Assembly (NCBI RefSeq): GCF_000473895.1
Contig: NZ_ASSJ01000035.1
Span: 114,477-178,476, forward strand
From: Rubidibacter lacunae KORDI 51-2
GTDB lineage: Bacteria; Cyanobacteriota; Cyanobacteriia; Cyanobacteriales; Rubidibacteraceae
Length of the DNA stretch: 64,000 nucleotides
Direction of reading: 5' to 3'
Shown: positions 39,785 to 49,597 of the stretch, piece by piece
How the letters are laid out: every line of letters starts with the position of its first letter
Position numbering within the stretch: the first letter of the stretch is position 1
Program-made: the position numbers and the translations under genes
The notes under the pieces: model-generated
The model's database searches: none
What the model saw: the letters and a program-made list of their open reading frames with translations, nothing else
Told to the model about the DNA's origin: nothing

Positions 39785-42337
39785 ATGGCTGATCGGATCC
39801 GCGCAGGTGAAGCCAAGACGATTCAGTTGGCCGCACCGATATCGGGCTACGCACTGGATCTAGAGTCGGTTCCAGACCCGGTCTTCTCCCAGAAGATGGT
39901 CGGGGATGGAGTTTCAGTCGATCCGACTACTGCAACGTTGAGGGCTCCAGTTGATGGGAAAATCGTTCAACTGCATCCGTCTAACCATGCAGTCACGCTC
40001 GAGACGGCTGAGGGCATTGAAGTGCTGATGCACATCGGGCTGGATACCGTGGAGTTGCGGGGGAAAGGATTTTCGCCCAACGTTCGCCTCGGCGATCGCG
40101 TGAAAGCTGGAGATGTCCTGATCGAGTTCGACATCGATTTCGTCGCTCTCCATGCCAAAAGTCTTTTGACGCAGATGGTTGTCACGAACGGCGATCGGGT
40201 CGCGGAGTATATCCAGCAGTCGGGGATGGTGGAATCCGGGCGCGACACCGTCCTGGAACTCGTATTGACCGAGCCAGCGAACGCTGCAGAAACAACTGGA
40301 GGCGAAGTCGTTATTTCAGAGCCGATCGTGGTTCCCAATCCCTCCGGGTTGCATGCCCGGCCGGCCGCAGTGCTCGTCAACTTGGCAAAGAAGTATCGCT
40401 CGAACATCCAGCTCCTGCGAGGAGACGATCGCGCCAATGCCCGGAGTGTCGTCGCCCTGATGGGACTGCAGATTGCCCATGGCGATCGGATTACCCTCAA
40501 TGCGGACGGACCGGATGCTAAAGATGCCATTCTGGCGTTAACCGCAGCCATTCGCTCCGGGCTCGGTGAAGCAGGTGCCTCTCCCGCTCCTGCCAGTATC
40601 GCCCAATCCGACCTGAAGTCCCCTCCCCCTCAACCCAAGTCTTCGGACCCCAACCTCATCATGGGTGTCGCTGCTTCCTCGGGTCTCGCCGTTGGCAAAA
40701 CTTTCCGAGTGTGCGAACAGACGTTGAATGTTGACGAGCAGGGCGAATCGCCAGCCCGCGAGCGTCGGAAGTTGGAGGATGCGATCGCCGCGGCGGCGCT
40801 AGAAGTCGAGTCCTTGCGTGCCAAAGTCCACGCTCAAGGGAATCCGGGCAAAGCCGCTATCTTTGCCGCCCACCAAGAAATTCTCGACGACCCCGACCTG
40901 CTCGACACGGCTACGAGCGCGATTGACAAGGGAAAAAGTGCTGCCTTCGCCTGGCAGCAAACGTACTCTGCCCAAGCAGAGCGGCTATCGCAACTGAGCA
41001 ACGAGCTATTAGCACAGCGCGCAAACGACATCCGCGACGTCGGGCAGCGAGTTCTGCGTATTCTAACTGGGGTCGAAGCGATCGCCGTTAAATATCCCAC
41101 CAATACCATCTTGCTGGCGGAAGACCTGACGCCTTCCGACATGGCTAACCTGGATCGCGACCGGGTTGTGGGGTTCTGTACGCTCGCCGGCGGTTCTACT
41201 TCCCACGTCGCCATCCTCGCGCGATCGATGGGCATTCCCGCTCTCGCAGGAGCCGAAGCCCGCGTGATGGACTTGGCAGATGGGACGCCCGTTATCCTGA
41301 ACGGGACTCAGGGAACCCTCCGCCTCAATGCATCGGAGGCAGAACTCGAGCGGACCCAGCTCCGCATCGCGCGCCAAAAGTCCATGCGAGCAGCCGAACT
41401 ACAGACTGCCTTCGAGCCTGCCATTACCCAAGACGGTCACCCAGTCGAAGTTGCAGCCAATATCGGCAGCCTAAAGGATGCAGAAGAAGCAGTTGCTCTC
41501 GGGGCGGAAGGAGTGGGGCTCTTGCGCACGGAGTTTGCGTTCATGGAACGCCCCCAGGCACCCACGGAGGACGAGCAAACTGGCATCTATCGGGGCATCG
41601 CAGAAGTATTGGGTCCGGATAAACCCGCTATCATCCGTACCTTGGATGTGGGGGGCGATAAACCCTTGCCCTATCTGCCAATGCCGCACGAGGAAAACCC
41701 GTTCTTGGGCGAGCGGGGTATTCGTTTCGGTTTCGACCAACCTGAATTACAACGCACCCAATTGCGGGCAATTCTCCGAGCCTCTACCAAGGGCAAATTG
41801 CGCGTTATGTTCCCGATGATCGGTCGCATCGAAGAACTGCGAATGGCAAAAGCCATGTTGGAAGAGGAGCGACAGCGCCTTGACGTCCCGCCCGTTGAGA
41901 TCGGAATCATGCTCGAGGTGCCCTCAGCCGCAATCATGGCAGAGCGGCTTGCAAAGGAAGTGGATTTCTTCTCGGTCGGCACCAACGACCTTACCCAGTA
42001 CACCCTGGCAATGGACCGCGGGCATCCCAAACTCGCCCCGTGTTTGGACGGACTTCACCCGGCGGTCTTGGGGTTGATCGACTTAGCGGTGAGAGGAGCC
42101 AGCCAACACGGCATATGGGTTGGAGTCTGCGGCGGCATCGGGAGCGACCCACAAGCGGTTCCTATCCTAATCGGGTTAGGCATCAAGGAATTGAGTGTCA
42201 GTGTTTCGACTATTCCCAGCATCAAGGCGCAGGTGCGATCGCTCGACCTCGCTCGCTGTCGAGATCTGGCTGAGCGCGCCCTAACCTTGGAAACGGCGTC
42301 TGAAGTTCGCAATCTTGTTCCTCTGGAAGGGGATTGA
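39785..42337 (+). CDS. nagF: PTS fusion protein EIIA(Glc)-HPr-EI
   Basis: An 850-residue cytoplasmic phosphorelay protein of NagF/FruB-like architecture. EIIA(Glc)-type domain about 8-150, with phospho-His83 in LMHIGLDTV. HPr domain about 176-262, with phospho-His190 in NPSGLHARPAA. EI domain from about 291 to the end, with phospho-His474 in AGGSTSHVAILAR and the PEP-site Cys in GVCGGIG. The phosphate passes PEP to EI to HPr to EIIA to the membrane EIICB encoded next. The ATG at 39785 has a GCAGGACG ribosome binding site; an upstream in-frame start would add only 12-15 residues. The gene symbol follows the Pseudomonas NagF architecture, by analogy. Confidence 0.9.
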   Translation: MADRIRAGEAKTIQLAAPISGYALDLESVPDPVFSQKMVGDGVSVDPTTATLRAPVDGKIVQLHPSNHAVTLETAEGIEVLMHIGLDTVELRGKGFSPNVRLGDRVKAGDVLIEFDIDFVALHAKSLLTQMVVTNGDRVAEYIQQSGMVESGRDTVLELVLTEPANAAETTGGEVVISEPIVVPNPSGLHARPAAVLVNLAKKYRSNIQLLRGDDRANARSVVALMGLQIAHGDRITLNADGPDAKDAILALTAAIRSGLGEAGASPAPASIAQSDLKSPPPQPKSSDPNLIMGVAASSGLAVGKTFRVCEQTLNVDEQGESPARERRKLEDAIAAAALEVESLRAKVHAQGNPGKAAIFAAHQEILDDPDLLDTATSAIDKGKSAAFAWQQTYSAQAERLSQLSNELLAQRANDIRDVGQRVLRILTGVEAIAVKYPTNTILLAEDLTPSDMANLDRDRVVGFCTLAGGSTSHVAILARSMGIPALAGAEARVMDLADGTPVILNGTQGTLRLNASEAELERTQLRIARQKSMRAAELQTAFEPAITQDGHPVEVAANIGSLKDAEEAVALGAEGVGLLRTEFAFMERPQAPTEDEQTGIYRGIAEVLGPDKPAIIRTLDVGGDKPLPYLPMPHEENPFLGERGIRFGFDQPELQRTQLRAILRASTKGKLRVMFPMIGRIEELRMAKAMLEEERQRLDVPPVEIGIMLEVPSAAIMAERLAKEVDFFSVGTNDLTQYTLAMDRGHPKLAPCLDGLHPAVLGLIDLAVRGASQHGIWVGVCGGIGSDPQAVPILIGLGIKELSVSVSTIPSIKAQVRSLDLARCRDLAERALTLETASEVRNLVPLEGD

Positions 42338-42418
42338 GCTGCGTCGCGCATCAACCATCAACCTCCCTTACTCGGCGAAACCCAATTCACAAAAACTGAT
42401 TCGCGAGAACTGATATCT

Positions 42419-44332
42419 ATGTCAAGCGCTGCAAGAACTTCTTCAGAACGCTCCAGCTTGCAACATTGGTGGAGCATGGGCTTCGGATTGCTCCAGAAAA
42501 TGGGAAAGTCCCTGATGCTGCCGGTGTCTGTGCTCCCCGTGGCCGGTGTTTTATTGGGGTTGGGCAGCGCTCGCTTGATCGAGTTGCAGAAGATCGAGCA
42601 GGGGGTGTTGACCGGAGCTAAGTTCGGCTGGCTGCCGGCTTGGTTAGCAGAGATTATGAAAAGCTCCGGCGATGCAATTTTCGCTAGCTTGCCCATTATT
42701 TTCGCACTTGCTGTTGCCATTGGTTACACCGGCAACGACGGTGTCTCAGCCCTAGCCGCGGTGGTTGGATTCGTCGTATTTCTGGCAACGCTGGGCGTTG
42801 CTTCAGTTCTGTTTTTCAACCTAGACCCCACAACCTTGAAGCCGATTTTGGGGATCCCTGCTTTGGACACCGGGGTCTTTGGGGGCTTGATTATGGGCTG
42901 CGTGGCTGCCTACATGTTCAACCGATTCTTTCGGATTAGGCTGCCTCAGTACCTCGGCTTCTTTGCCGGCAAGCGCTTTGTGCCGATTATTACTGCGTTT
43001 GCAGCGATCGCAATTGGCATTCTCATGAGTCTGGTTTGGCCGCCCATTGGCGAGGCGATCGATGGATTTGCGACGGCAGCTGCAGAAAGTGGAAACGTTC
43101 CGATTACAGTTGCCGTTTACGGCTTTATCGAACGACTGTTAATCCCCTTCGGATTGCATCACGTGTGGAACGTGCCGTTCTTCTTCCAGATCGGATCGTT
43201 TACCGATCCAATTAGTGGAGACATAGTCACTGGAGATATCAACCGCTTCTTCGCAGGGGATCCATCAGCCGGTATCCTCGGGGGGGCTTATTGGTTCAAG
43301 ATGTTCGGACTGCCAGCGGCGGCGATCGCGATGTGGCATTGCGCTAAGCCTCAGAATCGCAAGCAGGTCGGCGGGATTATGATTTCGGCAGCACTCACTT
43401 CTTTTCTGACCGGTATCACCGAGCCAATCGAGTTTTCCTTTGTCTTTGTCGCACCGGTCTTATTTTTACTTCATGCCGCACTCGCTAGCTTCGCAGACTT
43501 TTTCTTCGTCGTTTCGGGAGGACGGATGGGATTCACTTTCTCCCACGGCTTCATCGACTTCTTCCTTTTTTACAACCTGGGCACGAAGATCTGGCTGATT
43601 CCGGCATTTGCACCGTTCTTCGCAGCACTTTATTACTTCAGCTTCCGCTTCGCAATCAAGCGTCTCGACCTTAAAACACCCGGTCGAGAAGAACAAGAGA
43701 TTACTGGTGATGTGGCTGCTGGACTGCCGAAGGATGCCGAAGCAATGGCAAAAGAGTTGGTGCTTGCCTTTGGGGGGCGCAGCAATATTGAAAGCTTAGA
43801 TGCTTGCATCACCCGCCTGCGAGTGGGCGTGAAGGATATGGGTAAAGTGAATATTGCTCGCCTGAAAGCCCTTGGCGCTTCTGGAGTGCTTCAAATTGGC
43901 AGTAATGCTCAAGCCATTTTCGGACCGCGATCGGAAAATTTAAAAACCGATATGATCGAATACCTGAAGACAGCCGGACCTGAAGCCGATGAGGCAACCG
44001 TTGCCGTTCCAGAAGAGTCAATGGGGTCTGGGTTTAAAGAACTGTCTGGAGTTAAGCCAGATCCAGATGCGGAGAGCAAAGCCCGACTGATAGTGGATGC
44101 GGTGGGAGGAGTCGGGAACATTGCGGCGATCGCGCCCGTAGCACTGACGCGGATGCGTATCGAGATCTCAGATCCATCTGCGATTGATGAAACTGTTTTG
44201 AAACAGTCTGGAGTGCAGGCCGCGATGCGCGTCCGAGATCGGGTCTTGCATTTAGTCGTTGGTTTAAATGCGGAGCAATATGTGAATGAAGTACGTAAGG
44301 TTCTCCACTCAAAGACCGAAACTAAAACCTAG
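42419..44332 (+). CDS. nagE: PTS membrane transporter EIIC-EIIB, GlcNAc/glucose type, with extra degenerate EIIB
   Basis: A 637-residue transporter. EIIC (about 20-425) has about ten membrane helices and the substrate motif [10 protein letters not shown]. An active EIIB domain follows (about 438-520), with phospho-Cys463 in [10 protein letters not shown] second EIIB-like domain (about 552-630) has the same fold signature but Ala574 in place of the Cys, so it cannot be phosphorylated at that site. The gene starts 81 bp after nagF and completes the relay. The NagF-NagE pairing argues for N-acetylglucosamine uptake, though glucose is not excluded. PTS systems are rare in cyanobacteria, which suggests acquisition by transfer. 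Confidence 0.88.
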   Translation: MSSAARTSSERSSLQHWWSMGFGLLQKMGKSLMLPVSVLPVAGVLLGLGSARLIELQKIEQGVLTGAKFGWLPAWLAEIMKSSGDAIFASLPIIFALAVAIGYTGNDGVSALAAVVGFVVFLATLGVASVLFFNLDPTTLKPILGIPALDTGVFGGLIMGCVAAYMFNRFFRIRLPQYLGFFAGKRFVPIITAFAAIAIGILMSLVWPPIGEAIDGFATAAAESGNVPITVAVYGFIERLLIPFGLHHVWNVPFFFQIGSFTDPISGDIVTGDINRFFAGDPSAGILGGAYWFKMFGLPAAAIAMWHCAKPQNRKQVGGIMISAALTSFLTGITEPIEFSFVFVAPVLFLLHAALASFADFFFVVSGGRMGFTFSHGFIDFFLFYNLGTKIWLIPAFAPFFAALYYFSFRFAIKRLDLKTPGREEQEITGDVAAGLPKDAEAMAKELVLAFGGRSNIESLDACITRLRVGVKDMGKVNIARLKALGASGVLQIGSNAQAIFGPRSENLKTDMIEYLKTAGPEADEATVAVPEESMGSGFKELSGVKPDPDAESKARLIVDAVGGVGNIAAIAPVALTRMRIEISDPSAIDETVLKQSGVQAAMRVRDRVLHLVVGLNAEQYVNEVRKVLHSKTETKT

Positions 44333-45196
44333 AAAACCGAAAACCTTAGAGGCTTGAAACTCCGCATTTACCTTTAAGACTGTTTAAAAAAGGATTGGGG
44401 TGTGTGCGATCGTGCCAAACGCCCGAACCTAACCCTAATCATCGCGGTGTAAACCTTCACCTCTGGCGACTCTGGCAAGTTCTCGCAGTCTTCAGCCGGC
44501 GATACCCGCAGCGGTGCAGTCAAGTTTATTGTCTAGGCAAGTGAATCTCTGTCGGTGAAGCACTCTAGATTCTCGGTGACAAATCCAGCAGACGGCCATC
44601 CCTTTCCTCAACCGTATTGTCCATTGCTCGGCAACCTAGCATGTACCTAGAGTTGGCAACAGAACGGTCATCTACCGAGAGGTCAGTCGGGCAAGTTGGT
44701 TGCCTCATTGCCTCAGATAAGTGCGAAGCTGGCTAGCCCAGGTTTTATTACTTATTCTGTCGGATTGAATCCGGTAGCGGTGGCATCAATTGCTCACCTT
44801 CCCTAGGGCACCTCGATTAATTCGCTCAAGACTGAAGGTGAGCACGGCAGCATGGGCATTTCAGTGGCCAATACACTAAAATCTCTCAATGTATAGAGGT
44901 GTCCCTTAGTAGATCGGTTTATCGAGGTCACTGCGTTCCGCACGGTAGCGATCGCTTCTGGCACTAGCTCTGTGCAAGCAAGTTGGTTTACTGCCCTTCC
45001 ACTACCCGGAAGAATTGAGTGCCGATGGAGGTTTGGACCGAAAAATGGTAGTAATCCTCTTAGCATATGCCCACTTTGTCTCAAAGGTTCGCATAGAGTC
45101 AGCTGGATACGATCGCTATCTTCCGGGCCATGCTCCACAGGGATTAACCCAACCGGTTCCTATCGATATAAGCTTCACTCGATCTAATTAATTGTT
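44333..45196. other. Intergenic region, no supported gene
   Basis: About 860 bp. Open frames on either strand (for example 44803-45138 minus) have no recognisable sequence or ribosome binding site. No repeat or IS end was identified. Confidence 0.4.
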
Positions 45197-46231
45197 TCAG
45201 CTTTCATTGCAGTTACCCTGCATCTGAGTGAGGAGGTTTGCAGTGGTGGCTAAGGCAACGTCATCAATTCCAAGATGTGTGACCCAACGCTGACGATCTG
45301 GCGTTCCGGAAACACGGATGCCGTTCTTTTTCAGAAACTCAGAAAACTTGCCTTGAACAGAGGCATCCACATTGCAGAACACTATGTTCGTTTGGGGAGT
45401 TTCTACAGTCAGTCCGGGTAGATTTGACAAGGCATCTGCAAGCTCTTTGGCACGTGCATGATCGCGCTCTAATCGTGAAACATTGTTCTGCAAAGCGAAA
45501 AGGCCTGCTGCAGCAAGAATTCCAGCTTGCCTCATTCCACCGCCGAGCATCTGCCGATGCCTGCGAGCTTTCTCGATCGTCTGCGCAGACCCAACAAGTA
45601 CTGAACCAACTGGTGCACCAAGTCCTTTGGAAAGACAAAAACTGACTGTGTTGCTGAAGCAGGCAATATTCGAAACTGGACAGCCAATTGCGGCGGCGGC
45701 ATTGAAGATCCGCGCACCGTCTGTGTGGACTTGCAAGCCGTGTTCTGTAGCCAGATCGGCGACGTCTTTCAAATAGTCCAGCGGCAAAACCATGCCGTCT
45801 ATGGTGTTCTCAACTGCAATCAGCCGTACAGGTGCAAACAAGATAGAGGCCGGAAAAAGAGAAGCTTTGATGTCCTCCAGGCTCAATTTGCCATCGGCGC
45901 GGTTATGGACAACTTGCGGCTGCACTCCAGCAATCATAGCTGCCCCACCCAACTCGCGGAGGTAGGCATGAGAGCGATGCCCGACGATAAAGGCCTCGCC
46001 GCGCTGACAGTGAGACATGATGGCAATCAGGTTGGACTGCGTGCCCGAAGATGTTAAGAGAGCCGCTTCTTTTCCGAAAAGGTCGGCGGCGAAACGCTCT
46101 AGTTCCTGAACCGTCGGGTCATCGCGGTAGTAGTCGTCGCCAACCTCGGCCTTGAACATGGCCTCTCGCATTCGTAAGCAGGGTTTGGTGACGGTATCGC
46201 TTCTGAAATCTAGTTCGAGATTCTGTTCCAT
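45197..46231 (-). CDS. ltaE: Low-specificity L-threonine aldolase
   Basis: A 344-residue PLP-dependent enzyme of fold type I that cleaves L-threonine (and allo-threonine) to glycine and acetaldehyde. Conserved elements are the N-terminal DFRSDTVTKP, GDDYYRDDPTV, the SSGTQSNL cofactor-phosphate loop, HTDGARIFNAA, and the lysine-bearing SFCLSKGLGAPVGSV that forms the Schiff base. Length is usual. A ribosome binding site (AGGCGAC) precedes the ATG. It lies alone, with a nested hairpin 43 bp upstream. Confidence 0.93.
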   Translation of the reverse strand: MEQNLELDFRSDTVTKPCLRMREAMFKAEVGDDYYRDDPTVQELERFAADLFGKEAALLTSSGTQSNLIAIMSHCQRGEAFIVGHRSHAYLRELGGAAMIAGVQPQVVHNRADGKLSLEDIKASLFPASILFAPVRLIAVENTIDGMVLPLDYLKDVADLATEHGLQVHTDGARIFNAAAAIGCPVSNIACFSNTVSFCLSKGLGAPVGSVLVGSAQTIEKARRHRQMLGGGMRQAGILAAAGLFALQNNVSRLERDHARAKELADALSNLPGLTVETPQTNIVFCNVDASVQGKFSEFLKKNGIRVSGTPDRQRWVTHLGIDDVALATTANLLTQMQGNCNES

Positions 46232-46273
46232 GTCGCCTGGGTCTTTATTGGTCTAGAGCATTTCCCAACTAAT

Positions 46274-46314
46274 TTGAACCGGATTTAGGTTTTTCTAAAC
46301 CTTTCTTGGTTCAA
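46274..46314. repeat. Nested inverted repeat upstream of ltaE
   Basis: An outer stem TTGAACC/GGTTCAA (46274-46280 with 46308-46314) encloses an inner stem AGGTTT/AAACCT (46287-46292 with 46297-46302) with loop TTCT. It lies between the ltaE start and its probable promoter, so it may fold in the leader RNA or act as an operator. It does not resemble the glycine riboswitch that I would recognise. Confidence 0.5.
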
Positions 46315-47361
46315 GCAGAGAGCCGGCGAAGGAAACCGGCCCCTAACATGCAACCTCTATCGATTGATTTGCTCGGGCGATTGGTTGATGCGGTTGAAAG
46401 GGGAATCTTCCGTCGGGCAGGAGGCGAAAGGTTTTGAGTTGGAGGAAGCAATCGCATATCGTCGCGGTGAGCGCTACCAGCGTATTGAACACCTCGAGCC
46501 TGAAATGGTGGGACGTCACTCGAAGCCTAGCCCCTTGAGGCTTATCGCGATCGGTCCTTGAGCTGGCCGAGGCTAGGTTAGTTGTCACATTTGCGAGAAA
46601 GTGACCTATCCGAGCAGCGCTTTGGGGTCTGAAGACATCAAGACTTAGATTATGAACCATTCTTAACCTTTCGATTATTGGTAGCAGCTCTAAATCTCAC
46701 ACATTGACGAACGGGTACTTCAACCCAACCCTAGTTTTCTGAGGTATCTATTCATGTGCTGGACTAGGCGGAATTTTCGCCAAGATGACGTTTACATTCA
46801 ATCCCTCGCTTGCTTTAACTTCAGACTGTGGCCCTCGTTCTGACCGCAAACTCGGGTCATAAAGTCGTAATAAACACTACTCTACAAATGCGCATTGTGA
46901 AAGCGAAAATGACTCAGCTCATCCGGGAAGGATCTATGTAAATTGAGCGCGCAAAAACAGTATAAATCCATGGTAAGTTTCAATCCGTACTTCAATTCTA
47001 GCTCATTCAAACTGTGCAACCGAACAACGAGCAGACACTCGAACCAGAGCAGCTCATCAGAGCCCAGAGGACTTATCCCAAATAGACCCAGTCCGCGCTT
47101 CAGGATTGGCAAAATCGACCGAATATAGCAGCATCGATTTGCATAGCAAGTCATCTCGACCCTGCCTATCCGCCGCTTCCCGCCAAAAAAGGTCCATGAA
47201 ATTAGTCCCAAAAATTTACGATAAAGATACGTAATCCAAAACAAGCAAGGAATCCAAAGTTTTGGACGGGACTTCCCTATCAAAAAACTTTTGGGACCAA
47301 TCGCTACTTTACAGCCACGAAACCAATTTTCGTCAACGAAACAATCCGGGGGTTATCACCT
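46315..47361. other. Long AT-rich intergenic region
   Basis: About 1050 bp, with lower GC than the core genes. The longest frame (46882-47283 minus, 133 codons) has an unusual Cys/Leu/Arg-rich translation with no resemblance to known proteins and no convincing start site. A decayed gene is possible but cannot be shown. Confidence 0.35.
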
Positions 47362-48102
47362 TCATACTGGTTGCAAATCGCGAGTGTGAAGATTAGTCAA
47401 ACCTTTGGCGCAGATACCTTCAACGAAAGTGTTGTTTAGCATGGTCTGATTGTCATGCGTCGGGCCAACGACTGAGTCCGGATGGAAGAGGATAATGCGG
47501 ATATTTTCATCGTCGGTCTGGAAACTGTGAAGAGTGTCGGGTGGGATGATGAAAACGCTGCCCGGTTCGAAGACCAACCGCTCCTCTACGGTCCCGCAAC
47601 CACCGTTACCGCTCACGATCATGCCGACGCGAATGGTTGGGTGGGTGTGCGGGGTCTGATAAGTACCGGCGGGCAGGTTCAAGAAGTTGAGGCATGGTTC
47701 TCCAAGCACCGGCGGAGCGAGCAAAAGCGAATTTGTGCACCCATCGACATAGCGAAGACGCCCGTGCTCTTCCAGTGGTCCACCGAAGAGCGGAATGCTG
47801 ATGTAATTCAAACTTGAAACGATGAGAGCAGAGCCATTTCCTGACACCCTAAGCGCGCCAGGTAATACCCCGTACCAAGTTTTTGTGAGATGAATCTCCT
47901 TCCCTTCATAAGCTACAAACAAATCCCCGCTCAAAACAATGAAAAAATGACTTGCATTTTCATCCAGTGAGATTGACTCGCCGTTCCACGTTTGCACAAA
48001 AACATCATCGAGAACGTTGCCAGAGGAGATTTGACCACTTCTGAAGCACTTCTGGAAGGCTTCGCGGACTGGAATTACCGTCACATTTCCCGAAGTCGTC
48101 AT
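47362..48102 (-). CDS. Bicupin-like protein
   Basis: A 246-residue protein. The ATG at 48100-48102 has a strong AGGAG ribosome binding site. Residues about 35-110 and 135-215 each have cupin character. The second holds the metal-binding motif HTHPTIRVGMIVSGNGG with a downstream PPDTLHSF (His ligands); the first (ASHFFIVLSGDLFV) has lost most ligands. Cupins span dioxygenases, isomerases and cysteine-type binding proteins, so chemistry is not assigned. It lies in a low-GC region about 1.5 kb from the type III PKS; both are on the minus strand but separated by an acetyltransferase gene. Confidence 0.72.
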   Translation of the reverse strand: MTTSGNVTVIPVREAFQKCFRSGQISSGNVLDDVFVQTWNGESISLDENASHFFIVLSGDLFVAYEGKEIHLTKTWYGVLPGALRVSGNGSALIVSSLNYISIPLFGGPLEEHGRLRYVDGCTNSLLLAPPVLGEPCLNFLNLPAGTYQTPHTHPTIRVGMIVSGNGGCGTVEERLVFEPGSVFIIPPDTLHSFQTDDENIRIILFHPDSVVGPTHDNQTMLNNTFVEGICAKGLTNLHTRDLQPV

Positions 48103-48708
48103 TTTTGTTCTCCTGAATTGTTGTGAATTGTCGAGCAAAATTAGGTTTCCCCGATGGTGAAACCCGGTTGACTAAAGCGAACAGCCAAATTATATGCCCA
48201 TCTACGGGCAATACAGAGTTCATCTTTAGCTTTTCTTCCGGGACATTAAAAAAACAGATCCCAGAAAGAACTTTGTAGTATTGAGCACATTTTCCGCAGA
48301 AAAGACCACCCCTCCCTCCATGTCAAGCAATCGACACTTAGGTCTAAACAAAGCTGAGAGGGCAGAGGAACCTACACTGTGTCATCTTATTTAAGACTGA
48401 TAGTCATTGCCTGCGAGAGCTAGTGCTGTGTCAAGAGGAGTTTTTGGGTAGAGGTTCTTCAGCTTCAGGCGTGAATCGTCCAATTGGAAGTGCCAATCGT
48501 CCTCTCGCAGACTCTCATTACTCATTTCGCCCACGCTTGCGTTTCCGCTCTCGACCGCGACGACCCGGGCATTTCAACATTCGTCTAAATCTTAGTGCCG
48601 AATGTTTTGCCAACCTCAGTCATGAATGCGGCGATCGCGGGTCGAACGGACTGCTACTAGCAAGCCAGGCGTTTGAAGGCGATCGCTTAGATTCGATCCG
48701 AGTGTTTC
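48103..48708. other. Intergenic region between cupin and GNAT genes
   Basis: About 600 bp. A weak hairpin (GGTTTC/GAAACC) lies near 48145-48165. A 119-codon frame at 48423-48782 overlaps the 3' end of the GNAT gene on the other strand, has an Arg-rich composition typical of shadow frames, and is not supported. Confidence 0.35.
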
Positions 48709-49281
48709 CTACTGGGAATCCTGTGTATCAGAGCCAACCTCGCGTGCGATCCGATAGAGCACGTGTAGTTGGAGTCCACTAGAGGGCGATACCTTTGGGT
48801 GAAGAAATGTACTCGATCGTGTCATGCCCAAGCGCTCCATGACGGCACGCGATCGCCTGTTACCAATGGCAGTAAACGATACGATAGTGCTGAGATTCAG
48901 TTCCTCGAAACCTACTCGGAGTGCTGCTCTTGCCGCCTCGGTAGCATAGCCATGTCCCCATGCCGAATAGTTCAGCCGCCAGCCGATCTCGATACAAGGT
49001 GCGAAGGAGAGTACGTCGGGTGCATGACTCAGTCCAACAAAGCCGATAAATTCTGCCGTACTTTTCAGCTCGACGGCCCAAAGTCCCCACCCGCAATTTT
49101 GAATGCGTTCCCTACAACGTTTGGCGAGTGCATTACTCTCCTCCGTACTCAAGGGTGCGGGAAAGTATTCCATCACCCGTGAGTCCGCGTTCATTGCTGC
49201 GAAATGTGGGAGATCGGACTCTTGCCATTGCCGCATGGTTAGACGAGGTGTTTCTGGCTGAAATGCAGTCACCTTCTTCAT
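48709..49281 (-). CDS. GNAT family N-acetyltransferase (RimJ/RimL-like)
   Basis: A 190-residue protein of the acetyltransferase 3 type. The N-terminus TPRLTMRQWQESDLPHFAAMN and the central WGHGYATEAARAALRVGFEELNL (acetyl-CoA pyrophosphate loop with R/Q-x-x-G-x-G/A-like WGHGYA) are family-typical, followed by NRRSRAVMERLGM. Such enzymes acetylate the N-terminus of ribosomal proteins or small amines and amino acids; the substrate is unknown. It is read in the same direction as the PKS, 316 bp downstream of that gene's stop. Confidence 0.85.
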   Translation of the reverse strand: MKKVTAFQPETPRLTMRQWQESDLPHFAAMNADSRVMEYFPAPLSTEESNALAKRCRERIQNCGWGLWAVELKSTAEFIGFVGLSHAPDVLSFAPCIEIGWRLNYSAWGHGYATEAARAALRVGFEELNLSTIVSFTAIGNRRSRAVMERLGMTRSSTFLHPKVSPSSGLQLHVLYRIAREVGSDTQDSQ

Positions 49282-49459
49282 TTCTAGAAACCTGGTTCAA
49301 AAAAATTGATAATCAGCACGATCTCTCATGGAATTTTGAAAACTCGCAAAAAGGTTCTTCTCTAGAAGAGAGCGGAATATTTCACCTCGATTAGCTCCAT
49401 AACTCAGTCTGCGGTGCTCCTGTATTCCGAGAGGAGATCCTCAAGAAAATTTGTAAACC

Positions 49460-49497
49460 CCATGCCAGAGCCAGAGCTTGAGCTTACTCTGGTATGG
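49460..49497 (-). terminator. Hairpin downstream of the type III PKS gene
   Basis: CCATGCCAGAG (49460-49470) pairs with CTCTGGTATGG (49487-49497), 11 bp with one mismatch. It lies about 100 bp past the PKS stop on the minus strand. The following U-run is weak, so it may be a partial terminator or 3' stabiliser. Confidence 0.4.
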
Positions 49498-49597
49498 AAT
49501 TCCCGACACTCCCGCCTCTAGGTTCTGACCGTCTTCCCGACCGCTACATGTCTTTTAAGCTTTCCTATACAGACACCTTGCATATCACCATCCAAAA

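Noticed and set aside
44803..45138. 111-codon minus-strand frame between nagE and ltaE
   Set aside because: No ribosome binding site, no recognisable sequence; chance frame of this length is expected at this composition.
46364..46660. Overlapping frames on both strands that superficially look like a transposase fragment
   Set aside because: No ordered family motifs, no terminal repeats and no start site; could not be matched to any IS family with confidence.
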